This document shows, one piece after another, positions 33,593-41,008 of a stretch of DNA of 49,927 nucleotides. Origin of the DNA: Nioella sp. MMSF_3534 (GTDB taxonomy: Bacteria; Pseudomonadota; Alphaproteobacteria; Rhodobacterales; Rhodobacteraceae); contig NZ_JASHJX010000033.1 in assembly GCF_030732985.1 (NCBI RefSeq), forward strand, positions 1-49,927, given 5' to 3'. The notes beneath the pieces were generated by a model. It saw only the letters and a list, made by a program, of their open reading frames with translations, was not told the DNA's origin and did not search any database. The translations under genes and the position numbers were made by a program. Each line of letters starts with the position of its first letter. Position 1 is the first letter of the stretch.

Positions 33593-34372
33593 TCAATTGA
33601 CGGTGGGGAATTGCCACGCGGTGGCTTCTTCCCCGATCTTGCGGGCGGTTTCGAGCAGATCGGGCTGAAATGCCCGGATACTGTCGAGCGAATGGCGCGT
33701 GGTGGAGGTCGCAATCGACAGCGCCCCGATGACGCGCCCCCCGTTTGTCAGGATCGGTGCGGCGATCGAGATGATGCCGGCCTCGTGTTCTTCCCGGTCG
33801 AAGGCCACGCCCTCGGCCCTGATCTGCTCCAGTTCCTTCAGCAGCGTTTCGGGGCTGGTATGGGTCGATGGCGTGTTCTTCAGGAACAACTGCTGGCGCA
33901 GGGCGCGTTCCAGCCGTTCGGGCGTCATATGGGCCAGGATCGCCTTGCCCACCCCGGTGCAATAGCCCGGCGCGACCTTGCCGGTTTGCGCGAGCGTCTC
34001 GAACCGGTCGCTCATCTTCTGCTTGTCGACGAACAGAACCTGACCCAGTTCCATCTGTGCAAGGTGAATGGTTTCTCCGGCCTTTGCGGCCAGCACATCC
34101 ACATAGGGCCGCGCCACCGTTGCCAGCGTCGCCTGTTTCCACGCCGAATGGGCCAGCTTCACCAGCCGCAGGCCAAGCGTATAGCTGCCCGTGTCGGGGT
34201 CATGCGACAGCATCCCCTGATTCGTCAGCGTCTGGAGCAGCCGGTAGAGCGTCGCTTTGGGGTGCTCGCTGTTTTCCAGCAATTCGGTGAACTTCACCGG
34301 GTGCCCCGCCGCAGCGACAGAATCCAGCACGTCCAATGCCTTGCCGACCGTGCCGTCGCCTGACTTCGCCAT
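33593..34372 (-). CDS. IclR family transcriptional regulator
   Basis: A 259-residue regulator. The N-terminal winged helix covers GTVGKALDVLDSVAAAG and SEHPKATLYRLLQTLTNQGML. The C-terminal effector domain shows KAGETIHLAQMELGQVLFVD, GYCTGVGKAILAHM and IGALSIATSTTRHSLD. The KdgR-like GAAAC/GTTTC boxes in the adjacent divergent promoter suggest that it binds there and controls both iclR-ATPase and the sugar uptake/galactose unit. The ATG at 34372 is the family start; the frame is open 75 nt upstream through the promoter. Confidence 0.92.
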   Translation of the reverse strand: MAKSGDGTVGKALDVLDSVAAAGHPVKFTELLENSEHPKATLYRLLQTLTNQGMLSHDPDTGSYTLGLRLVKLAHSAWKQATLATVARPYVDVLAAKAGETIHLAQMELGQVLFVDKQKMSDRFETLAQTGKVAPGYCTGVGKAILAHMTPERLERALRQQLFLKNTPSTHTSPETLLKELEQIRAEGVAFDREEHEAGIISIAAPILTNGGRVIGALSIATSTTRHSLDSIRAFQPDLLETARKIGEEATAWQFPTVN

Positions 34373-34413
34373 GAAAGACCTCCCCTGCGTATCCTCAGCC
34401 TTCGAGGAAACTG

Positions 34414-34443
34414 TTGACACAGTATCCGGCGTCCGGCTAGTTT
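34414..34443 (+). promoter_or_regulatory. predicted promoter of the galactoside unit
   Basis: TTGACA (34414-34419), an 18-base spacer and TAGTTT (34438-34443) precede the binding-protein gene. On the other strand TTGAAA (34442-34447) and TACTGT (34419-34424), 17 bases apart, could serve iclR, so the two promoters overlap. Confidence 0.45.
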
Positions 34444-34452
34444 TCAACTATA

Positions 34453-34483
34453 GAAACCTAGTTTCAAATAATGAAACCGTTTC
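34453..34483. promoter_or_regulatory. tandem KdgR/IclR-type operator
   Basis: Four pentamer half-sites alternate: GAAAC (34453), GTTTC (34461), GAAAC (34473) and GTTTC (34479). They make GAAAC-N3-GTTTC, GAAAC-N1-GTTTC and, between them, GTTTCA-N5-TGAAAC. Known KdgR boxes of the IclR family have the same GAAAC/GTTTC arms. The site lies just after the predicted -10, suited to repression. Confidence 0.7.
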
Positions 34484-34509
34484 GTCAAGTGGAACCAAGG
34501 GAGGACACT

Positions 34510-35772
34510 ATGCGTTCCATCATCAAGACACCGCTGGCCGCGCTGGCGGCGACAACTCTGCTTTCCGGTATGGCGATGGCCGATGGTCACGGCCTGACCG
34601 GTGATCTGCGCATCTTCTCGGACATGTCGAACCCGGCGCCCCGCGCGATCATGGAAGGGCTGGTCGAGGAATTCGGGGAACTGCACCCCGGCCTTGAGAT
34701 CGAGCTGACCGTTGTCGACCGCGAAGCGTGGAAAACCCAGATCCGCAACGCGCTGACGGCGAACCCGCCGGACGTGGTGAACTGGTACGCCGCCAACCGC
34801 ATGGGCCCCTATGTGGATGCGGGCCTGTTCATGGACATCACCGACATGTGGGACGCGGGCGATTTCGCCGGTCTGGAATCAGTGCGCGGCGCGATGACCA
34901 TCGACGACCGCCAGTGGGGCGTGCCCTATACCTACTATCAGTGGGGCATCTACTACCGCGAAGACATCTTCAACGAGCTTGGCCTGTCGGAACCCGCCAC
35001 CTTCGAGGAAGAGATCGCCAACTGTCAGGTGATCGTCGATTCGGGCCGCAGCTGTTACACCATCGGTTCGCGTTACCTGTGGACCGCCGGTGGCTGGTTC
35101 GACTACCTGAACATGCGCACCAACGGCTTTGACTTCCACATGGAACTGGCCCGCGGTGAAGTGGCCTGGACGGATGAGCGCGTGCGCGCAACCTTCGCCA
35201 ACTGGCGCCGCCTGATCGACATGGGCGCCTTCATCGACGACCACCAGACCTATTCCTGGCAGGAGGCGCTGCCCTTCTTCGTCAACGGCGAAGCGACCGC
35301 CTACCTGATGGGCAACTTCGTGGTGCCGCACCTGCGCGAAGCGGGTCTGTCCGACGACCAGATCGATTTCTACCAGTTCCCGGCCATCGTCGAAGGCATG
35401 CCGATGGGTGAAGACGCCCCTACCGATACGTTCCACATCCCCGCGGGTGCGCAGAACGTGGCGGCGGCACAGGAATTCCTGCGTTTCGTCACCTCGGCGG
35501 ACGTTCAGTCCCGGATCAACGGCCCCGATGGCCTTGGTCAGCTGCCCGTGAACGCGAACGCGGAAGTGGCAGATGATGAATTCATCCAGCAGGGCTTTGC
35601 GATGCTCAGCCAGAACGCAACCGGCGGCATCGCGCAGTTCTTCGACCGTGACTGGCCGGCGGAAATGGCGTCGATCGGCATGGAAGGCCTGCAGGAATTC
35701 ATGGTCTTCCCGGACAACCTGGATGACATCCTCGAACGTCTGGAAGACGCGCGCCAGCGCATCTACGAATAA
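34510..35772 (+). CDS. sugar ABC transporter substrate-binding protein
   Basis: A 420-residue periplasmic binding protein of the CUT1 type, with signal peptide MRSIIKTPLAALAATTLLSG ending near AMA. The mature part shows LRIFSDMSNPAPRAIMEGLV, NPPDVVNWYAANRMGPYVDAG, WGVPYTYYQWGIYY and FFVNGEATAYLMGNFVV. Cluster context suggests galactosides as ligands; this is inference. GGGAGGA lies ahead of the ATG. A 12-bp hairpin follows before the permease genes. Confidence 0.93.
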   Translation: MRSIIKTPLAALAATTLLSGMAMADGHGLTGDLRIFSDMSNPAPRAIMEGLVEEFGELHPGLEIELTVVDREAWKTQIRNALTANPPDVVNWYAANRMGPYVDAGLFMDITDMWDAGDFAGLESVRGAMTIDDRQWGVPYTYYQWGIYYREDIFNELGLSEPATFEEEIANCQVIVDSGRSCYTIGSRYLWTAGGWFDYLNMRTNGFDFHMELARGEVAWTDERVRATFANWRRLIDMGAFIDDHQTYSWQEALPFFVNGEATAYLMGNFVVPHLREAGLSDDQIDFYQFPAIVEGMPMGEDAPTDTFHIPAGAQNVAAAQEFLRFVTSADVQSRINGPDGLGQLPVNANAEVADDEFIQQGFAMLSQNATGGIAQFFDRDWPAEMASIGMEGLQEFMVFPDNLDDILERLEDARQRIYE

Positions 35773-35785
35773 TCCATGATACCCT

Positions 35786-35815
35786 GCGCCTCGCCCCCCA
35801 ACCGGGGCGAGGCGC
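35786..35815 (+). other. strong hairpin between binding-protein and permease genes
   Basis: GCGCCTCGCCCC/GGGGCGAGGCGC is a perfect 12-bp stem with a 6-base loop and no T-run. Such structures after a binding-protein gene commonly protect its mRNA and lower the dose of the membrane subunits. A run of nine C follows at about 35823-35831. Confidence 0.7.
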
Positions 35816-35899
35816 GCACCGCCCCCCCCCGCGTATCCGCAAGCCGCGCCATAGCCTCGCGCGCGGTTTCCGAATGCGCTGTCCAACGGAGGATAGGAA

Positions 35900-36811
35900 A
35901 TGACCCCCGCCACCGACACCCGCAGTTGGCTGCAAAAGAACCGCATGACGGTCACGCCGCTGCTGTTCCTGCTGCCCGGTCTGTTGTTCTTCGTGGTCTA
36001 CGTGATCAGCCCGATCTTCCAGTCCTTCAACATCTCGCTCTATGACTGGGACGGCTTGGGCGAGGCGACCTATATCGGCCTCGACAACTACCGCGAGCTT
36101 GTGGACGACCGCGCCTTTGAAACCTCGCTCTGGAACAACCTCAAATGGCTGGCGCTCTACCTGCTGGCAATTCCGGCGGGGCTGTTCATCGCGTTGTTCC
36201 TGAACCAGACGGTCACCGGCATCCGGCTCTACAAATCGCTGTTCTTCTTCCCCTTCGTGCTGAGCCAGGTGGTCGTCGGGCTGGTCTTTTCGTGGTTCTA
36301 CCTGCCGCGCGTGGGGCTTCTGAACGCGGTGCTGACCTTCTTCGGGCTGGACTCGATCAACGTATTGGGCGACCCCGACCTTGCCACCTACGGCATCATC
36401 GCCGCCGGGCTCTGGCCGCAGACCGCCTATTGCATGATCCTCTACCTGACGGGCCTCAACGCCGTGGACCCCGAACAGATCGAGGCCGGGCGGCTGGACG
36501 GGGCCAAGGGTTGGAAAATGCTGTGGCACGTCGTGCTGCCGCAACTGAAGCCGGCCACGTTCATCGCCTTCGTGGTGACGATCATCGGCGCATTGCGCAG
36601 CTTCGACCTGATTTCCATCATGACCAATGGCGGACCGTTCGGGTCGACCCGTGTGCTCAGCTTCATGATGTTCGAACAGGCCCTGTCCGAATACGGGTTC
36701 CGCATGGGCTATGGCTCCGCCATCGCGGTGGTGCTGTTCCTGATCATGCTGGTCTTCATCGGCTACTTCCTGTGGCAGATGTGGCGCGACGAGCGCGAAG
36801 CGCGGCACTGA
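35900..36811 (+). CDS. sugar ABC transporter permease (MalF-like)
   Basis: A 303-residue membrane protein with six predicted segments, an N-terminal TPLLFLLPGLLFFVVYVISP helix and the EAA loop in EQIEAGRLDGAKGWKMLWHVVLPQ that contacts the ATPase. It belongs to the MalF/UgpA group of CUT1 importers. GGAGGATAGGAA precedes the ATG. Confidence 0.94.
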   Translation: MTPATDTRSWLQKNRMTVTPLLFLLPGLLFFVVYVISPIFQSFNISLYDWDGLGEATYIGLDNYRELVDDRAFETSLWNNLKWLALYLLAIPAGLFIALFLNQTVTGIRLYKSLFFFPFVLSQVVVGLVFSWFYLPRVGLLNAVLTFFGLDSINVLGDPDLATYGIIAAGLWPQTAYCMILYLTGLNAVDPEQIEAGRLDGAKGWKMLWHVVLPQLKPATFIAFVVTIIGALRSFDLISIMTNGGPFGSTRVLSFMMFEQALSEYGFRMGYGSAIAVVLFLIMLVFIGYFLWQMWRDEREARH

Positions 36812-36825
36812 GCGAGGAGAGACAG

Positions 36826-37674
36826 ATGTTCCCGACCCCGATCCAGAAACGCAGCCGCGCCACGCAGGTCACCTATCAGACGCTGCTGCCGCTCGCCTTG
36901 ATCCTGTGGCTTCTGCCCTTGCTGGCCGTGATGCTGTTTTCCATCCGCCCGCTCAGCGATTTCACCAATGGCAACTACTGGGGGATACCCTCGTCCTTCG
37001 ATCTCTTCGCAAATTATGGCCGGGTGTTCTTTGAATCCGACATGCCGCGCTACCTGTTGAACTCGGTCTTCATCACCGTGCCCACGGTCATCGGCGCGGT
37101 GGCCCTGTCCTGCATGACCGGCTTTGCGCTTGGCATCTACCGGTTCAGGGGCAACCTGCTGATCTTCTTCATGTTCATCGCGGGCAACTTCGTGCCGTTC
37201 CAGATCCTTATGGTGCCAGTGCGCGACCTGACCGTGTCGACCGGGCTCTATGACACCAAGACCGGGCTGGTCCTGTTCCATATCGCGTTCCAGACCGGGT
37301 TCTGCACGCTCTTCATGCGCAACTTCATCCGCGCGCTGCCCTATGAACTGATCGAGGCCGCCCGCGTCGAAGGCGTCGCTGAATGGCGCATCTTCTGGTA
37401 CGTGGTCCTGCCGCTGATGCGGCCCGCCATCGCCGCGCTTTCGGTGCTGATCTTCACCTTCATCTGGAACGATTACTTCTGGGCCATCGTCCTGACGCAA
37501 GGACCAGAGGCACAGCCCGTCACAGCAGGCATCACCAGCTTCAACAGCCAGTTCGTGGCGCAATACCACCTGATGAGCGCGGGCAGCATCGTCGCCGCGA
37601 TCCCGCCGGTGGCCATGTTCTTCGCCATGCAACGCCACTTCATCGCAGGTCTGACACTAGGGGCCGTCAAATGA
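36826..37674 (+). CDS. sugar ABC transporter permease (MalG-like)
   Basis: A 282-residue membrane protein with six predicted segments and the EAA loop ELIEAARVEGVAEWRIFWYVVLPL, of the MalG/UgpE group. With the 35900 product it forms the channel. GAGGAGAGA precedes the ATG at 36826; the frame is open upstream inside the previous gene but that part is a shadow. The stop overlaps the GH4 start by 4 nt. Confidence 0.94.
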   Translation: MFPTPIQKRSRATQVTYQTLLPLALILWLLPLLAVMLFSIRPLSDFTNGNYWGIPSSFDLFANYGRVFFESDMPRYLLNSVFITVPTVIGAVALSCMTGFALGIYRFRGNLLIFFMFIAGNFVPFQILMVPVRDLTVSTGLYDTKTGLVLFHIAFQTGFCTLFMRNFIRALPYELIEAARVEGVAEWRIFWYVVLPLMRPAIAALSVLIFTFIWNDYFWAIVLTQGPEAQPVTAGITSFNSQFVAQYHLMSAGSIVAAIPPVAMFFAMQRHFIAGLTLGAVK

Positions 37675-39014
37675 CCAAACTCACCTTCATCGGGGCCGGG
37701 TCTACCATCTTCATGCGCAACATCGTGGGCGACATGCTCCACTTCGAGGCGCTTCGCGATGCCGAGATCGCGCTGATGGATATCGACCCGCAGCGCCTGG
37801 CCGAATCCGAACAGGTCGCCCGCCGCATGATCGCCACCATGGGCACCGGCGCGAACGTCACCACCCATACCGACCAGCGCCGCGCGCTGGAGGGGGCCGA
37901 TTTCGTCGTCACCGCCTTCCAGATCGGCGGCTACGACCCCTGCACGATCACCGATTTCGAGATCCCCAAGGCTTACGGTCTGCGCCAGACCATCGCCGAT
38001 ACGCTCGGGGTGGGGGGCATCATGCGCGGCCTGCGCACCGTGCCGCATCTGTGGAAGGTGGCCGAGGATATGGCCTCCGTCTGCCCCGACGCGCTGCTGA
38101 TGCAATACGTGAACCCGATGGCCATCAACACCTGGGCGCTGGCCGAACGGTTCCCCCGGATCAAACAGGTGGGCCTCTGCCACTCCGTGCAGAACACCGT
38201 GCAGGAACTCGCCCACGATCTCGACATGGCGGAAACGGACATCCGCTACAAGGTCGCGGGCGTCAATCACGTCGCCTTCTTCCTGCGCCTTGAAGACGCC
38301 AGCGGCGCGTCCCTCTACCCCCGCCTGCGCGACGGCTACCGCGCCGGTACCCTGCCCAAACCCCCGCTCCTCATGCCCCGCTGCGCCAACAAGGTCCGCT
38401 ACGAGGTGATGGACCAGCTGGGCTATTTCTGCACCGAAAGCAGCGAGCACTTCGCAGAATACGTCCCGTGGTTCATCAAGGAGGGCCGCGAGGATCTGAT
38501 CAAGCAATTCTCCATCCCGCTCGACGAATACCCCAAGCGCTGCATCGAGCAGGTGGCGGAGTGGAAGACACAGGCCGCCGAGCTTGCCCAACAGGCCAGC
38601 ATGGACGTGCCCAAAAGCCACGAATTCGCCGCCGAGATGATGAACGCCATCGTCACCGACCGCCCCTTCACCGCCTATGGCAACCTGCCCAACCGCGGCC
38701 AGATCCCGCAACTGCCCCTTGGCGCGGCGGTGGAAACCCCCTGCCTCGTGGACATGAACGGCGTGCAACCCTCGGTCGTCACCGACATCCCGCCGCAGCT
38801 CATCGCCCTCATGCGGACCCAGGTCAACGTGCAGGAACTCACCGTCCGCGCCCTGCTGGACGAGAACCCCGAACATATCTACCACGCGGCCATGATGGAC
38901 CCGCACACCGCCGCCGAACTGGACCTGCGCCAGATCCGCAGCCTGGTCAGCGACCTGCTCGCCGCCCATGGCGACTGGCTGCCAGACTGGGCGCGGGTAA
39001 GACAAGCGGCCTGA
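37671..39014 (+). CDS. GH4 family glycosidase, alpha-galactosidase type
   Basis: A 447-residue NAD- and Mn-dependent glycosidase of family GH4: KLTFIGAGSTIFMRNIVGDM (NAD fold), MQYVNPMAINTWAL with Asn148, and CHSV at residues 170-173 with GVNHVAFF after it. GH4 subgroups are told apart by the four residues at the metal Cys; CHSV is the alpha-galactosidase (MelA) form, CHGx that of glucuronidases and CHEx that of alpha-glucosidases. No signal peptide, so it cuts imported sugar inside the cell through an oxidation-elimination route. It is coupled to the permease gene, and the dehydratase gene follows after 22 nt. Confidence 0.9.
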   Translation: MTKLTFIGAGSTIFMRNIVGDMLHFEALRDAEIALMDIDPQRLAESEQVARRMIATMGTGANVTTHTDQRRALEGADFVVTAFQIGGYDPCTITDFEIPKAYGLRQTIADTLGVGGIMRGLRTVPHLWKVAEDMASVCPDALLMQYVNPMAINTWALAERFPRIKQVGLCHSVQNTVQELAHDLDMAETDIRYKVAGVNHVAFFLRLEDASGASLYPRLRDGYRAGTLPKPPLLMPRCANKVRYEVMDQLGYFCTESSEHFAEYVPWFIKEGREDLIKQFSIPLDEYPKRCIEQVAEWKTQAAELAQQASMDVPKSHEFAAEMMNAIVTDRPFTAYGNLPNRGQIPQLPLGAAVETPCLVDMNGVQPSVVTDIPPQLIALMRTQVNVQELTVRALLDENPEHIYHAAMMDPHTAAELDLRQIRSLVSDLLAAHGDWLPDWARVRQAA

Positions 39015-39036
39015 GGGCCAGAACGGACGAAAGACC

Positions 39037-40746
39037 ATGACCAAGACAAGACGCAGTGCAGGGTGGTACGGCAAACTCGACCGCGACGGGTTCATTCACC
39101 GCAGCTGGATGAAGAACCAGGGCTTCCCGGATCATGCCTTTGACGGTCGTCCCATCATCGGCATCTGCAACACATGGTCCGAACTCACCCCCTGCAATTC
39201 CGGCCTGCGCGACCTTGCAGAGGGCGTCAAACGCGGCGTGTGGGAGGCGGGCGGTTTCCCCGTCGAGTTCCCGGTGATGAGCCTTGGCGAAACCCAGATG
39301 AAGCCCACGGCCATGCTGTTCCGCAACCTGTTGGCGATGGATGTGGAGGAATCGATCCGCGCCTACGGGCTCGATGGGGTCGTGCTGCTCGGCGGCTGCG
39401 ACAAGACCACGCCGGGCCAGCTGATGGGCGCGGCCTCCGTCGATCTGCCCACAATCGTGGTCAGTTCTGGCCCGATGCTGAACGGCAAGTGGAAGGGGCA
39501 GGATATCGGCTCCGGCACCGACGTGTGGAAATTCTCTGAGGCCGTGCGCGCGGGCGAAATGACGCTTCAGGATTTCATGGCGGCAGAATCGGGCATGTCG
39601 CGCAGCAAAGGCGTCTGCATGACCATGGGCACCGCCTCCACGATGGCCTCGCTGGTGGAAGCCATGGGCATGTGCCTGCCAACCAACGCCGCGCTGCCTG
39701 CCGTCGATGCCCGCCGCATGGCGCTGGCCCACCTGACCGGCAAGCGCATCGTGGAAATGGTCGATGAGGACATCAAACCCTCAGACGTGCTCACCCGCGA
39801 AGCGTTTGAGAACGCCATCCTCGCCAATGCCGCCGTGGGCGGCTCCACCAACGCCGTGGTGCACCTTCTGGCCATCGCGGGCCGTGTCGGCGTGGATCTG
39901 ACATTGAAGGATTTCGAATTGGCCAGCGACATTCCCCTGCTGGTGAACTGCATGCCCTCGGGCAAATACCTGATGGAGGATTTCTGCTATGCGGGCGGCA
40001 TGCCCGTGGTGCTGAACGAGTTGGGCGACCGGCTGCGCAGTGCGAAAACCGTCCTCGGTGGCGACATCTCCGCCTATGCCGACGGGGCCGAATGCTACAA
40101 CCGCGACGTGATCCGCGCCTTCGACGATCCGCTGAAACCGGCGGCGGGATTGCGCGTGCTGCGCGGTAACCTTGCCCCAGACGGGGCGATCATCAAGCCC
40201 TCTGCCGCGACCGACGCGCTTCTGGAACATGAGGGTGAGGCCTATGTTTTCGAGTCGATCGAGGACTTCAAGGCCAACGTGGACCGCGACGACTTGGCCG
40301 TGACGCCGGATACGATCCTCGTGCTCAAGGGCTGCGGCCCCAAGGGCTACCCCGGCATGCCCGAGGTCGGCAACATGCCGATTCCGAAAAAGCTCGTCCA
40401 GCAGGGCGTGCGCGACATGGTCCGCGTGTCCGACGCCCGCATGTCTGGCACCGCCTATGGCACGGTCGTTCTCCATGTCTCACCCGAGGCGCAGGCCGGC
40501 GGTGCGCTGGCGCTGGTAAAAACCGGCGACCGCATCCGCCTCTCCGCCAACGAAGGCCGGCTGGAACTGCTCATCCCGGACGAAGAGCTCGCCACCCGCC
40601 GCGCCGCATGGCAGCCCGATCCGCCCCACTACACACGCGGCTACGCGAAGATGTATGTCGACCACGTGCTGCAAGCCGACAAGGGGGCCGATCTCGACTT
40701 CCTCGTCGGCAAGGATACCCGCCCCGTCACCCGCGAAAGCCACTGA
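39037..40746 (+). CDS. IlvD/Edd family sugar-acid dehydratase
   Basis: A 569-residue dehydratase close to L-arabinonate dehydratase. The three [2Fe-2S] ligands are Cys53 (CNTWSELTPCN), Cys121 (GGCDKTTPGQ) and Cys194 (SKGVCMTMG), each six residues below their places in the Rhizobium L-arabinonate dehydratase, and the Mg/Lys region DKTTPGQLMG is intact. The Rhizobium enzyme also uses D-galactonate and D-fuconate. Here, between a galactosidase and the dgoK-dgoA genes, D-galactonate to 2-keto-3-deoxygalactonate is the expected reaction; no enolase-type DgoD is present. Element B starts 8 nt after the stop codon. Confidence 0.9.
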   Translation: MTKTRRSAGWYGKLDRDGFIHRSWMKNQGFPDHAFDGRPIIGICNTWSELTPCNSGLRDLAEGVKRGVWEAGGFPVEFPVMSLGETQMKPTAMLFRNLLAMDVEESIRAYGLDGVVLLGGCDKTTPGQLMGAASVDLPTIVVSSGPMLNGKWKGQDIGSGTDVWKFSEAVRAGEMTLQDFMAAESGMSRSKGVCMTMGTASTMASLVEAMGMCLPTNAALPAVDARRMALAHLTGKRIVEMVDEDIKPSDVLTREAFENAILANAAVGGSTNAVVHLLAIAGRVGVDLTLKDFELASDIPLLVNCMPSGKYLMEDFCYAGGMPVVLNELGDRLRSAKTVLGGDISAYADGAECYNRDVIRAFDDPLKPAAGLRVLRGNLAPDGAIIKPSAATDALLEHEGEAYVFESIEDFKANVDRDDLAVTPDTILVLKGCGPKGYPGMPEVGNMPIPKKLVQQGVRDMVRVSDARMSGTAYGTVVLHVSPEAQAGGALALVKTGDRIRLSANEGRLELLIPDEELATRRAAWQPDPPHYTRGYAKMYVDHVLQADKGADLDFLVGKDTRPVTRESH

Positions 40747-40754
40747 CCGCGCCC

Positions 40755-40792
40755 CTTCTTCTTGGTGAAAATACTCCCGCCGGAGGCACTCC
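40755..40792 (-). repeat. dispersed repeat element B, copy 3
   Basis: Read on the minus strand, GGAGTGCCTCCGGCGGGAG then TATTTTCACCAAGAAGAAG, as in the copies at 2722 and 13851. It lies 8 nt after the dehydratase stop, so the gene-to-element orientation is the same as for tsaC and the HAD gene. Confidence 0.8.
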
Positions 40793-40842
40793 AAACCCGC
40801 AACAGCAACGGCCATCGAACAATGCGCTTCCTGATCAGATTT

Positions 40843-40922
40843 CCCGTGGCAACGCGGCCCGAGGATGGCCCCGAAGGGGCTTGACGAGGGGCGCTCCCGG
40901 GTCGACGCCGAAGGCGGCGAAA
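40843..40922 (-). repeat. dispersed repeat element A, copy 4
   Basis: Read on the minus strand: GTTTCGCCGCCTTCGGCG, GTCGACCCGGGAGCGCCCCT, CGTCAAGCCCCTTCGGGGCC, then CTCGGGCCGCGTTGCCACGG. It splits the galactose gene cluster between the dehydratase and SDR genes. Both GCCGCCTTCGGCG and GCCCCTTCGGGGC would fold as tight UUCG-type hairpins in RNA. Confidence 0.82.
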
Positions 40923-40934
40923 CAGCAAAACGTA

Positions 40935-40978
40935 TGCACGGGGGGTGTACAGGGGGTGTACGCCCGGTGCACGGGGGG
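40935..40978. repeat. nested short direct repeats upstream of the SDR gene
   Basis: TGCACGGGGGG occurs at 40935-40945 and 40968-40978, and GGGGGTGTAC at 40941-40950 and 40952-40961. The set lies 31 bases ahead of the SDR start. It may be an operator or the result of slippage. Confidence 0.6.
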
Positions 40979-41008
40979 CACTCCCCAATTTTCGAAGGAT
41001 AAGAACCG

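Noticed and set aside
37473-39095. A 540-codon minus-strand open frame over the GH4 gene
   Set aside because: Shadow frame rich in Gly, His and Val; the GH4 motifs on the plus strand decide the coding strand.
40747-41008. Possible small ORF or mobile-element gene between the dehydratase and SDR genes
   Set aside because: The frames here consist of repeats A and B and short direct repeats; no ribosome site or conserved peptide is visible.
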